This document shows positions 1 through 8,611 of a DNA stretch of 64,000 bases, piece by piece. Source of the stretch: Fen-1273 sp963837815 (GTDB lineage Bacteria; Bacteroidota; Ignavibacteria; UBA10030; UBA6906); NCBI GenBank assembly GCA_963837815.1, contig CAWIOS010000013.1:186001-250000 (forward strand), read 5' to 3'. The notes under the pieces were generated by a model. It did not search any database and had not been told where the DNA came from. It worked only from the letters and a program-made list of their open reading frames with translations. The stretch's first letter is position 1. Each line of letters starts with the position of its first letter. The position numbers and the translations under genes were made by a program.

Positions 1-1
1 G

Positions 2-1402
2 GACACGTACGATCAGAAACTCGTGGATGAATCCGCGCGGCATCTCCGGGCGCTCAGGATCATCGGCGATGTCAGCATAAGGTCTGATACGCTTCCCGAC
101 CACACGATTGACCTGACGGTCCGCACGCACGACAGGTGGACGCTCAACCCTTCGATGTCGGCGCAGGTGGGAGGGGGAGTGAGCGGTTTCGGGGTCGGTG
201 TACGAGAGGATAATCTCCTCGGTACCGGTCAGAAAGCGCAGGTCGGCTACAATCGACTTTCGGACAGGGTCCATCCCGACGGCGGCCAGGCTGCGTTCAT
301 GGAACCGCGGCTTTTCGGAAGCTGGTGGAGCACATCCGCGCAACTCAGCAAGGCCGATGAATTGAGCCAGGCCTCGCTCGATCTCTCTCGTCCGTTTTTC
401 GCAGACGCCGCGGACTGGGCGGCCCGGGGCTATGCGGGAGTGGGCCGCGTGAGGATACGGCAGTACCAGGACGGGAATGTCCTTGCAGACGGCTATTTGA
501 ATCAGCAGAACGAGATCTTCTGGTTCGCCTCTTCCTTGGGCGACGACACGAAACTCCAGATCGCCGGATCGTATTACAGGATGAGATCCACGGCGGACTC
601 GATGAGCGTACGCCCGTTCGATAACGTTGACCTTATCATCGCCTCCGTAAACCTGCTCGGGCGCCAGTACACGAAGGGACGGTATATCGAAAATTTCGGG
701 AGGGTGGAAGACGTGCCCCTCGGATACGAGGTGGGAGTCTCCGCCGGGAGGAACCTGCATTTTTCGGACGCGGGGTCCGTGGACTATTTCCTGCGCGTAT
801 TCGCCCAGGCGGCCGGCGACCTGGGAAGCGGGCTTTCCGGGAACTACAGGGCTTCGCTCAGTTCGTACATGATCGGCAACGTCCCCGATGAAATGACGGT
901 CTCCGCGAGCGCGATCCACTACTGGCATATACTGCAGGATCAGACTCTTCTCGGAAGGGTCGCCACCACGATCGGATCGCACTGGGCGCCGACGAGTCAG
1001 CTTTCGCTCGGTTCGTTCACGGGTCTCCGGGGATACAACACCTACGAGTTCGAGGGGGAGAGGATGCTTGTCATCAACCTCGAGCACCGGGTCTTCTCGC
1101 TCCTGAACGTCTGGTTCTTCAAGCTCGGGACATCGTACTTCTTCGACTCCGGGGTGGTCTGGCACGAGGGGGAAGGGTTCGGCGGCCAGAAATTTCACTC
1201 GTCGGCAGGCGTGGGTCTCCAGATCGAGAGCGGGAAGAATCTGGGAAACGGGATCTTCAGATTGGACTTCGCCTACAACATGGACCAGCGACGTGTTGCG
1301 CTTGTCTTTTCCACCGACCAGATATTCCGTGCGTTCTCCGGAATGGAGTTCATCCCGCCGGTCCCCGGCGCGGAACAGGATCAGAGACCGGGAAGACAAT
1401 GA
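2..1402 (+). CDS. Omp85/BamA-family outer-membrane protein, 5' end missing
   Basis: The reading frame is already open at base 2, so the N-terminus lies outside the window; the 467 residues visible are the tail of a POTRA-like segment followed by a beta-barrel. The stretch around residue 340 (GSFTGLRGYNTYEFEGE) matches the conserved (V/L)RG(F/Y) loop-6 motif of the Omp85 superfamily, and the C-terminal half alternates polar and hydrophobic residues as barrel strands do. Family members insert or secrete outer-membrane proteins. The protein carries a hydrophilic tail (PPVPGAEQDQRPGRQ) after the last predicted strand, which is unusual because a terminal aromatic is the norm. Whether it is BamA, TamA or a patatin-linked type cannot be decided without the missing N-terminal half. 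Confidence 0.8.
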   Translation, partial: DTYDQKLVDESARHLRALRIIGDVSIRSDTLPDHTIDLTVRTHDRWTLNPSMSAQVGGGVSGFGVGVREDNLLGTGQKAQVGYNRLSDRVHPDGGQAAFMEPRLFGSWWSTSAQLSKADELSQASLDLSRPFFADAADWAARGYAGVGRVRIRQYQDGNVLADGYLNQQNEIFWFASSLGDDTKLQIAGSYYRMRSTADSMSVRPFDNVDLIIASVNLLGRQYTKGRYIENFGRVEDVPLGYEVGVSAGRNLHFSDAGSVDYFLRVFAQAAGDLGSGLSGNYRASLSSYMIGNVPDEMTVSASAIHYWHILQDQTLLGRVATTIGSHWAPTSQLSLGSFTGLRGYNTYEFEGERMLVINLEHRVFSLLNVWFFKLGTSYFFDSGVVWHEGEGFGGQKFHSSAGVGLQIESGKNLGNGIFRLDFAYNMDQRRVALVFSTDQIFRAFSGMEFIPPVPGAEQDQRPGRQ

Positions 1403-1489
1403 TGAATTCCACCGGTGGAATTATGGGATGAAATCCTGTACGTTATTTTCGCCAAGCCCGTTGACCTGACACAAATACAGGAGCCCGGC

Positions 1490-2065
1490 ATGAAGAACTT
1501 CTGGCCACTTGTAATGATTCTGTGCACGCTCGGCATCGCGGCGGGGCGCGGACAGTCGACCATCAGCCCGACTGCACGCACGACGGCGGAAAACCCGCGC
1601 GATCGGCTCGCGTTCCTCGTCGGGAGCTTTACCACTGAAGTCCATATTCTCCCCGGCCGAATGATGAAGAAGGAATCCGTGGGGAAGGGGACCTCGGAGA
1701 TCACCTGGGCGCTCGATTCGATGTTCATTGTTGTCGATGAGCGGAGCGTAAACCCGGTGCTGGGCGCTTACAAGGGTTACGGACTTCTCGGATACGACCG
1801 GCATGACAGGGAGTACGTGCTCTCGATGTATAACAACTTCGGTGACCATCCCCAGTACCGGGGATCATTTGTCGGGGATACGCTTGTCCTCGGTGCGCGG
1901 ATTCCTGCGCCCGGCAAAGCGTTCGACCAGCAGGTGCGCTGGTACTCAGAAGGAGATGTCATCCATCTGGATGTGCTGAACGACACCGGGGAGGGATTCG
2001 TGCCTGTTTTGACCCAGGTCGCCCGCCGTGTCCGGCGCAGCAACGCGGGAACTTCCGGGCACTAG
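1490..2065 (+). CDS. exported DUF1579-like protein
   Basis: 191 residues with an apparent Sec signal peptide (MKNFWPLVMILCTLGIAAG). I chose the ATG at 1490 rather than upstream in-frame starts because it gives the signal peptide and has a purine-rich GGAG a few bases before it. The mature part has the pattern of DUF1579: LAFLVGSF near the start, a central GYGLLGYDRHDREYVLSMYNN segment, then GSFVGDTLVLGA. DUF1579 proteins are small beta-barrel proteins without a settled function. It follows the Omp85 gene by about 90 bases and may be cotranscribed with it and with the next gene. Confidence 0.6.
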   Translation: MKNFWPLVMILCTLGIAAGRGQSTISPTARTTAENPRDRLAFLVGSFTTEVHILPGRMMKKESVGKGTSEITWALDSMFIVVDERSVNPVLGAYKGYGLLGYDRHDREYVLSMYNNFGDHPQYRGSFVGDTLVLGARIPAPGKAFDQQVRWYSEGDVIHLDVLNDTGEGFVPVLTQVARRVRRSNAGTSGH

Positions 2066-2117
2066 AGGCGGCGATGTCGATCATGATCAGGTGAACCAGC
2101 CACACGGGAGAAATGCG

Positions 2118-2702
2118 ATGATGAGCAACCTTCATATTGACAGGGAGAAAACGGCATTCGTTTCCATTGACCTCCAGAAAGGGGTCGTTTCAAGATCAAC
2201 CGCTCCCTATGCGCCCGCGACCGTCATACGGAATGCTGCGGGGATCGCCGATGCGTTCAGGAAATCCGGCATGCCCGTGTTCCTGGTGCGGGCAAACCGG
2301 TCTCCCGACGGTAAAGACGCATTGCGTCCGAATGCCGATGCGGCGATGCCTGTGCAGACTCCCCCGCCGGACTGGGCGGACATTGTCCCGGAGATGGGCC
2401 CGAAAGAGGGGGATTTCGTGATCACCAAGCGGCAGTGGGGCGCGTTCTACGGCACGGAAGTAGACCTGGAATTCAGAAGAAGAGGAATAACGACGATGGT
2501 TCTGTGCGGCATAGCGACGAATTTCGGCGTCGAAAGCACCGCCCGGTTCGCTTTTGAATACGGCTATCATCAGGTGTTTGCAGAGGATGCGATGTCTGCA
2601 TTTTCGGTTGAAGAACACGTTGCGACGGTATCAAAGATTTTTCCCCGCATCGGCCTTGTAAGAAAGACGGAAGAAATAGTGAATGCCCTTCCTCATGTTT
2701 GA
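2118..2702 (+). CDS. isochorismatase-family cysteine hydrolase
   Basis: 194 residues covering the whole isochorismatase-like fold. The expected catalytic triad is visible: Asp18 in SIDLQKG, Lys104 in VITKRQWGAF and Cys130 in VLCGIATNFGVEST. The last segment is the family signature with its cis-peptide neighbour. These enzymes cleave amides such as nicotinamide, N-carbamoyl compounds and ureas, or vinyl ethers; the substrate cannot be read from sequence. The start is one of two consecutive ATG codons (2118 and 2121), preceded by GGGAG at 2106-2110. No signal peptide, so it should be cytoplasmic. Confidence 0.82.
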   Translation: MMSNLHIDREKTAFVSIDLQKGVVSRSTAPYAPATVIRNAAGIADAFRKSGMPVFLVRANRSPDGKDALRPNADAAMPVQTPPPDWADIVPEMGPKEGDFVITKRQWGAFYGTEVDLEFRRRGITTMVLCGIATNFGVESTARFAFEYGYHQVFAEDAMSAFSVEEHVATVSKIFPRIGLVRKTEEIVNALPHV

Positions 2703-2820
2703 ATGAGGCCGGCAATCCTCCGGGTTCATTCTTTCCTGAACCTGAAACCAAGGAACTCCAGTCTGAGAATCCCACCGGATCTCCCTCCTGGAAAGCCTTT
2801 CCACGGGCGCATGATCGGCA

Positions 2821-3486
2821 TCAGTTCCTTCTGTCTCTGAACAGCGTGTGGCCTTTCACAAGCCACGATACACCGAACGCAAAGAGCGCCACAGACTCAA
2901 GTATGAGCACCGGGTTAATCGCGGCGATGAACGTGCCCCGGAAGAAGAAGGTATAGATTGTTATGCATGCCAGAGCGAGAATCATGACGATGCCGCAGCA
3001 ACGGTAGATCACGTTCCTTCGTCTCTTTTCCTTCCCCATGACTCCCGGATGACGTCGCGTAAAGAGGAACAGCGAGTTGAATGACAACGCAAGAAAAAAC
3101 AAGGCTCCGAATGTCAGGTGGATGTTCTCGGATATGTTGTCAGGTATCATGAACATGCCGACTCTCACAGGTTTGCCGGAGAACATCGATGTGGGAAAGA
3201 AGACAATGCCGAGCGCAAACAGCCCGCTGATATTCGCGACGATGTCGTCAATCTGTTCGTAGCCTCTGTAGGAGATGAGAAACAGGGCGACTCCGCACAG
3301 TATCCCTACGAACAAATCACGCATGTTCGTGTAATAATAGCCGCTTATGGAACCCTGCAGCCCGGGCTCCCCCTGTGTGAATCCGCCGAGGACGACGATA
3401 AACGGGAGTGATATTCCAAGGATGCCGATAAGTCTGCGCATCGTGAGATAGGATGTAATCAGACTCCTCTCTCTGTTTGTTGACAT
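2821..3486 (-). CDS. six-helix membrane protein of unknown function
   Basis: 221 residues, mostly hydrophobic, with about six predicted membrane helices: near 18-36, 57-75, 84-103, 125-144, 165-185 and 192-210. A tyrosine-rich motif (GSISGYYYTNMRDLFVG) precedes the second helix and resembles conserved positions in DUF998-like and other small integral membrane proteins, but I do not recognise a function. It is transcribed towards the isochorismatase gene, with about 120 bases between the two ends. The roughly 180 bases upstream (3487-3665) separate it from the end of the alpha-glycosidase operon and show no further gene. Confidence 0.65.
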   Translation of the reverse strand: MSTNRERSLITSYLTMRRLIGILGISLPFIVVLGGFTQGEPGLQGSISGYYYTNMRDLFVGILCGVALFLISYRGYEQIDDIVANISGLFALGIVFFPTSMFSGKPVRVGMFMIPDNISENIHLTFGALFFLALSFNSLFLFTRRHPGVMGKEKRRRNVIYRCCGIVMILALACITIYTFFFRGTFIAAINPVLILESVALFAFGVSWLVKGHTLFRDRRN

Positions 3487-3665
3487 GTCTCAGCCCTGTA
3501 TTTGTGGAAAAGGATCGGTGGCGGCGTTCGTCAATCAGGATCCGCCGGGGAGTCGTCTTGTTCGGGCACCGTGTCGTCCTGTGGAGATTTCATAGGTATG
3601 CTACCGGCGCGCTCCGCCCGATTCCGGCCGGCCGCGCCGGAAGTTCGGACGTCACGTCGCGGCAC

Positions 3666-5702
3666 TTATCGTCCCTTTTCTATCCTCGCGGCCCAGCCGC
3701 CTCCGGGAGCGATGTGGATTGCAATCGGATCCCGCGCGGAGACCGGAATAATCTCTTTCGTATAGTCCGTCGCCTCGCGGTCTGCATTGATGCCGTCTTT
3801 GAATACCGTCGCGTGATAGATCCCGTCACCGAGGAATGACAGGTCGAGCGTCAGATCACGTCCATCCCAGTCGGTTATTGCGCCGACGTACCAGGTGTCA
3901 CCTTTTCTCCGTGCAAGCGCTGCGTATTCTCCCACTTTTCCGTCCAGGGCAACAGTTTCATCAAATATCGTCGGCACCGAGGTGATGAAATCCGTGCATT
4001 CCTGCTCTTTCATGTACGTGGTGGGGTTGTCAGACAGCATCTGGAGCGGCGCATGGAACACGACATACATGGCCAGTTGCGCGCACCGGGTACCCTGGCT
4101 CATCGGATTATCGTTAATGGGCCTGAAATTGGCTCTGACGGCATTTCTCATGGCGCCGGGAGTGTAGTCCATCGGACCCGCCATCATCCGGATGTAGGGA
4201 ATGCTGGCGACATAGCGAGGTTGATCCTCGACCGCCCATTTGTAGTTCTCCAGACCCTTGACCCCTTCGAAGCCGACGACGTTCGGATACGTTCGCTGCA
4301 GGCCGGTCGGTTTGAATACACCGTGATAGTCAACAATCAGATGATACTCAGCCGCTTTTCGGGCGATGTCATAGAGAGAGGCCACGGCCTTCTGATCGTC
4401 CCGGTCGACAAAGTCTATCTTGAAGCCCTTTACTCCCATTCGTGAATACATGGGAAAAATCGTGTTCATCTGCTGCGTCACCGCGTACCATGAAGCCCAG
4501 AGTATCACTCCCACGCTTTTCTGCCTGCCGTACTCCAGGATTTCGTGAAGGTTTATCGCGGGGACCACCCGGGTGAGATCCAGCATCTCGGACCAACCTC
4601 CGTCCATGATGATGTACGGTATTCTCTTGGCGGCCGCGAAATCGATATAGTATTTGTACGTCGCCGTGTTGATGCCGGCTTTGAAATCGACGTGAGAAAT
4701 ATTCCAGTTGTTCCACCAGTCCCAGGCGACCTGTCCCGGCGCGATCCATGAGAGATCGGAGATCCTCGGCGGCGAGGCCAGTTTCTGCACGATGTCGTTG
4801 TTCAGCAGTTCCTTGTCCCTGCGGCTGAGCGCAACTGCGCGCCAGGGGAAATTGCGGGTTCCGCTTGTCCTTGCGATACAGGTTTCTCTCTTTGTCGGGA
4901 TATAATTGATGCCGCCGAAGCCCCCCAACTGTGCCTGCAGGGGATAGGGTGCATACACCCCCGTGAACCCGTTCCGTGTTTGATTGACGTTAAGGTACAT
5001 CCCCGGATAGTCCTCCAGGTCCGCTTCCAGAATGACGACCTTCTCATTGTTGCCGGCGTCGACAAGCACAGGGAGGAACGCGAGCGAATCGTGCGGGAAT
5101 TCGGAAATCATGATTTCCCTGTACAGCGCTTCAAAAGAGGAATTGAATTTCTCGCCTCCCCTGTAATCCCACATGAATGGGAGAAACGCCTTCCGATCAC
5201 CGGAGAAATTGAAGTTCGCCTCCTCGTTCTCCACGGTGATCTCCCCTCTTTTCTTTGAAAAGAAACGGTATGCCACGGCATCATTGTACACCCTGAATAT
5301 CACGCCGTAGTCATTCTTGAAGCGTATGGAGAGAATGGTGTAGTCGTCAGGGACGCTCGCTTTGACATAATTGACCGCGGCAAAAGCCGAACGGACATTT
5401 TCTGTGCCGGAGGAGGCGACTGTGGCATGATTGCCGAGCGTATCGCCCCCTTCCAGAATCAGCGATATCGCCGAGGGGGTGATAATCAGGGCTCCATCGT
5501 GCCGCACGGACCATTCAAGTTTCGCGCCCGCCCTGACGGTCACGCTCACGGTTCCGTCGGGGGATTTTGCCTCGAACTCCTGGTTCCTCTGCGCGGTGAG
5601 CTGCTGTCCACCGAGGAGTACGACTGAAAGCACTCCGGCGAGAATGCCGTTCATTGATTTCTGAACCTTCGAGACTTCGTATGTCATATTCCTGCGTTTC
5701 AT
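3666..5702 (-). CDS. glycoside hydrolase family 97 (alpha-galactosidase/alpha-glucosidase)
   Basis: 678 residues with an N-terminal export signal, an N-terminal beta-sandwich, a TIM barrel and a C-terminal all-beta domain, as in SusB-type GH97. The barrel carries PYIIMDGGWSEM, then Asp430 in GFKIDFVDRDDQ, where retaining GH97 members have their nucleophile, and Glu479 in VGFEGVKGLEN, matching the catalytic acid in the family EG(V/A)(R/K)G motif. An Asp at the KIDF position favours the retaining alpha-galactosidase-like branch over inverting SusB, but this is an inference. I chose the ATG at 5702 because GGGGA lies eight bases before it; an upstream in-frame ATG at 5756 has none. Last gene of the three-gene alpha-glycosidase operon. 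Confidence 0.88.
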   Translation of the reverse strand: MKRRNMTYEVSKVQKSMNGILAGVLSVVLLGGQQLTAQRNQEFEAKSPDGTVSVTVRAGAKLEWSVRHDGALIITPSAISLILEGGDTLGNHATVASSGTENVRSAFAAVNYVKASVPDDYTILSIRFKNDYGVIFRVYNDAVAYRFFSKKRGEITVENEEANFNFSGDRKAFLPFMWDYRGGEKFNSSFEALYREIMISEFPHDSLAFLPVLVDAGNNEKVVILEADLEDYPGMYLNVNQTRNGFTGVYAPYPLQAQLGGFGGINYIPTKRETCIARTSGTRNFPWRAVALSRRDKELLNNDIVQKLASPPRISDLSWIAPGQVAWDWWNNWNISHVDFKAGINTATYKYYIDFAAAKRIPYIIMDGGWSEMLDLTRVVPAINLHEILEYGRQKSVGVILWASWYAVTQQMNTIFPMYSRMGVKGFKIDFVDRDDQKAVASLYDIARKAAEYHLIVDYHGVFKPTGLQRTYPNVVGFEGVKGLENYKWAVEDQPRYVASIPYIRMMAGPMDYTPGAMRNAVRANFRPINDNPMSQGTRCAQLAMYVVFHAPLQMLSDNPTTYMKEQECTDFITSVPTIFDETVALDGKVGEYAALARRKGDTWYVGAITDWDGRDLTLDLSFLGDGIYHATVFKDGINADREATDYTKEIIPVSARDPIAIHIAPGGGWAARIEKGR

Positions 5703-5751
5703 GGTGTTTCCCCGTATCAGTACAACCCGTGTCTTATGCATCGCTCTTTTC

Positions 5752-5765
5752 GGCACAATTGTGCC
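5752..5765. promoter_or_regulatory. 14-bp perfect palindrome between the GH31 and GH97 genes
   Basis: The site reads GGCACAATTGTGCC, a perfect inverted repeat with no spacer, placed in the 83-base gap before the GH97 start. This is the size and symmetry of a dimeric repressor operator such as LacI- or GntR-type sites. A role in internal control of the GH97 gene is an inference; no regulator gene lies next to it. Confidence 0.35.
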
Positions 5766-5785
5766 ACCCTGTCGGCGCGTCCCTT

Positions 5786-8602
5786 TTACAGTGGAATGAC
5801 AAGCTTTGTCCCCGTGTACGTCGTTGTTCTGTCAGGGTTTGGGCAAACCTCGATCCCGGTGCCGTGTTCTGCCCCGACAAGGACAATATTGAACGTCCGC
5901 GATGCCAACATTCCCGGAAAACCTCCTTGCCGGTCGGAGATCGTCAGTGTTCTGCGGGCGTCATTCCAGTCGAACGTAATAGTGGCGAAGATCCCTCGTT
6001 CGTAATTCTCGTTGTCGTTTTCATCCTCGTAGAGAGTAAAATGACCGTCAGCGCCGGCGTAAATTCTCAGTTCAATGGGATCGGGCTGCTTCTCGGTCGT
6101 GTACTGGAGGAACGGGCCCAGCGGGATAATTGATCCGGCCCTTATGAAAATGGGTATTCTGTCGATCGGCGCGTCTACCGTCAGCGTTGTATCCCCGGAA
6201 CATGTCCTCCCCGTCCAGAAGTCCATCCATGATGTGCCCGCCGGGAGGTAGACGTTTCGCACCGCTTCCCTGGCCTGCCGTTGCTGTTCTGCGGCGAAAA
6301 TCGCCGGCGTTTTCCAGAACAGGCGCATTTTCGCCGCTCCCGTCGACCTGTTTTCCGTCTCAAGAACAAAGTCGTACGTTTTCCCTTTTTCGAGGTTCAC
6401 CGGCACCGTGTACTGCTCGACGCTCGAATACGCCATCCGCAGCGTGTCGCCGTTCAGGATGATGCGTTTCGGATCGTAGCTTATCAGGTGGAACTGGTGT
6501 TTCCCGGATTCTTCCGGCACGAGCTTTCCCCGCCACGTCACGGCGTACGCGGAATCCGTCAGGTATTCCGGGCGGCCGGTGTACCACGTAAAATCGATGT
6601 CGGGGTCGGTCTGCTCTCTGCCCGGCGACGATCGGGCCGGATCCCTGTAGTACGTTGCAAGAAGACCGGGCTTCCCGTCGGGCGTTCTGAAGTATTCCGG
6701 TCCGATGAGAACCGTCGGTTCAGGCGGCCGGTGATACATATACTCCGTGACTGGGCATACCATCATCGAGGGACCGAACATGTACTGATCGTCGATAGAT
6801 CGCGTCCGTTCGTCGCCGGCAAAATCCATCGGGAGTCCGCGCATGATCGTGTAGTCGCCGGCTGTCACCTTCCATGCGAGGGAGTAGATGTACGGCATGA
6901 GCCGGTAGCGGAGATTATCGGCCTTCAGGATGGGCTCTGTGAATTCTCCCATTTCCCATATCTCGCGCGGCGTTTCCGAACCGTGCGAGCGGAAAATGGG
7001 GCAGAATGCGCCGAATTGAAACATGCGTGTGTACAGCTCCTGGTAGGCGGGATCTTTCCCGCCGTGTATGAACACGCCGCCGTAGGATCCGAGGACAAAC
7101 GCCCCGATGTCGAAGGTCCAGTAGGGGATGCCGGACATGCAGTGGTTCAGCCCGGCGGCAATCTGCTGGCGGTAGATCGCCCAGCTTGCCCCGATGTCCC
7201 CCGACCATGTCGTGGCCGCGTTGCGCTGCTGTCCCGCGAATGTCGACCGGGTGAGAATGTACGGGCGCCTGGCGGAGGTCTCCTCTCTCCATTCCCTGTA
7301 GAGAGCGTCGGTCATCACGAGAGAATAAGAATTGAGATACCGGGCCCATGAGCCGATGTGGTTCCGGCCCATTTTCTTCAGCTCGTACTCGCTCGATTCC
7401 TCCGTGTTCGCATTTATCACGTCGGGTTCCGTGGAATCGACCCACCACCCGTCGAGCCCTTTTGCGAATATCCCCTTCTTCAGGTAGCGCCAGTAGAGCC
7501 TGTTTGCCGCCGGGTTGTACGCGTCGTAGTACTTGAACCCGCCCCACCCGACGGGCGGATAGAGAAATCCGCGTTTCTCCATGTCGGCGTAGATCGCCGT
7601 CGCGGGTCCCAGCGCCGGCCAGATCGAGATGATGATATGGAAATGCATCCTGTGAAGCTCATCGCACATTTCCGCCGGCTGCGGGAAGAGCGTGCTGTCG
7701 AAGAACATCCCGCTCCAGTTCCGCGCGCCGTTCCAGTAGTCCCAGTCCTGTATGATGTTGTCGATGGGCATTTTGAGCGCGCGGTATTTCGTTGCCACGC
7801 TCATGAGCTCATCCTGCGTCCGGTAGTGCTCCTTGCTCTGCCAGTAGCCGTACGCCCACTTGCCGTACAGGGGTGCTTTCCCGGTCAGGGTGCGATAGCC
7901 GGAGATCACCTCGTCCATATCCTTGCCGGACACAACGTAGTAGTTTATGTTGTCGGCGATGTCGGACCGGAAGGAGGCTCCGCCGGCATTGTCCTCGAAA
8001 ACGGTCATTGAGTAGTTGTCCCAGAGTATCCCGTACCCCTTCGTTGATACCAGGAAGGGGTTGGCCGCACCGACGTTGGCCTGCGCAAGGACGACCCTCT
8101 TTCCCCGGAAGTTCATATACCCGTGCTCCTGTTCGCCGAGACCGTAGACGCCTTCTCCGGGGTCGAGTTGAAATCCCTGCTGCACGGTGAATCCCGAATC
8201 CGCGTCATAGACGACGGGCGCGAATGAGGCGCCCCCTTTTTCACGCAGAAGCACGATGTTGCCGGCCGACAGGATTTCGACGCTTCCGTCCGCCGTCGAA
8301 ATCCGGGCGGTAAGCTTCTTCGACTTCAGAAGAACTGCGTTGCCGGACTGGACAAGTGTGATGCCGAGATCGGGTGTGCTGTCTTCAATGACGGAGAGAC
8401 TTCTCCCGCCGGCAGAGCCTCCCGGGGCCCATTTTGTGACCCGGACAATCCCTCCTTCATAGAATTGAGCCTTGAGATGGAGCGTTCCTGCATTGAGAAC
8501 AACGCCGTTTCTGATCGGCGTGACCTGCGCCGCGGCGGGGGAGAGCTGCAGAATCAGGAAGAGAGCAGTACCGGCGGGTCCGGTAAGAGGAATTTTTCTC
8601 AT
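5786..8602 (-). CDS. glycoside hydrolase family 31 with inserted PA14 domain (alpha-xylosidase-like)
   Basis: 938 residues, beginning with a Sec signal peptide ending AAAQ. The GH31 barrel has the nucleophile Asp389 in GWWVDSTEPD and the acid/base Asp469 in WSGDIGASW. A PA14 module (about residues 645-766; GLLATYYRD to MRLFWKTP) is inserted after the barrel, between MVCPVTE and NVYLPAGTSWMDFWTG; in characterised PA14-bearing alpha-xylosidases it sits before the barrel instead. PA14 modules extend the active site towards oligosaccharides. The C-terminus has the usual DUF5110-type beta domain with an FTLYEDENDNENYE motif. The gene starts nine bases after the stop of the upstream GH31 gene, so the two are surely cotranscribed. 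Acts outside the cytoplasm on alpha-xylosides or alpha-glucosides. Confidence 0.9.
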   Translation of the reverse strand: MRKIPLTGPAGTALFLILQLSPAAAQVTPIRNGVVLNAGTLHLKAQFYEGGIVRVTKWAPGGSAGGRSLSVIEDSTPDLGITLVQSGNAVLLKSKKLTARISTADGSVEILSAGNIVLLREKGGASFAPVVYDADSGFTVQQGFQLDPGEGVYGLGEQEHGYMNFRGKRVVLAQANVGAANPFLVSTKGYGILWDNYSMTVFEDNAGGASFRSDIADNINYYVVSGKDMDEVISGYRTLTGKAPLYGKWAYGYWQSKEHYRTQDELMSVATKYRALKMPIDNIIQDWDYWNGARNWSGMFFDSTLFPQPAEMCDELHRMHFHIIISIWPALGPATAIYADMEKRGFLYPPVGWGGFKYYDAYNPAANRLYWRYLKKGIFAKGLDGWWVDSTEPDVINANTEESSEYELKKMGRNHIGSWARYLNSYSLVMTDALYREWREETSARRPYILTRSTFAGQQRNAATTWSGDIGASWAIYRQQIAAGLNHCMSGIPYWTFDIGAFVLGSYGGVFIHGGKDPAYQELYTRMFQFGAFCPIFRSHGSETPREIWEMGEFTEPILKADNLRYRLMPYIYSLAWKVTAGDYTIMRGLPMDFAGDERTRSIDDQYMFGPSMMVCPVTEYMYHRPPEPTVLIGPEYFRTPDGKPGLLATYYRDPARSSPGREQTDPDIDFTWYTGRPEYLTDSAYAVTWRGKLVPEESGKHQFHLISYDPKRIILNGDTLRMAYSSVEQYTVPVNLEKGKTYDFVLETENRSTGAAKMRLFWKTPAIFAAEQQRQAREAVRNVYLPAGTSWMDFWTGRTCSGDTTLTVDAPIDRIPIFIRAGSIIPLGPFLQYTTEKQPDPIELRIYAGADGHFTLYEDENDNENYERGIFATITFDWNDARRTLTISDRQGGFPGMLASRTFNIVLVGAEHGTGIEVCPNPDRTTTYTGTKLVIPL

Positions 8603-8611
8603 TGGAGGATT

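Noticed and set aside
3533..3597. A 20-codon minus-strand frame before the membrane protein gene
   Set aside because: Acidic, low-complexity, no ribosome site and no supporting context.
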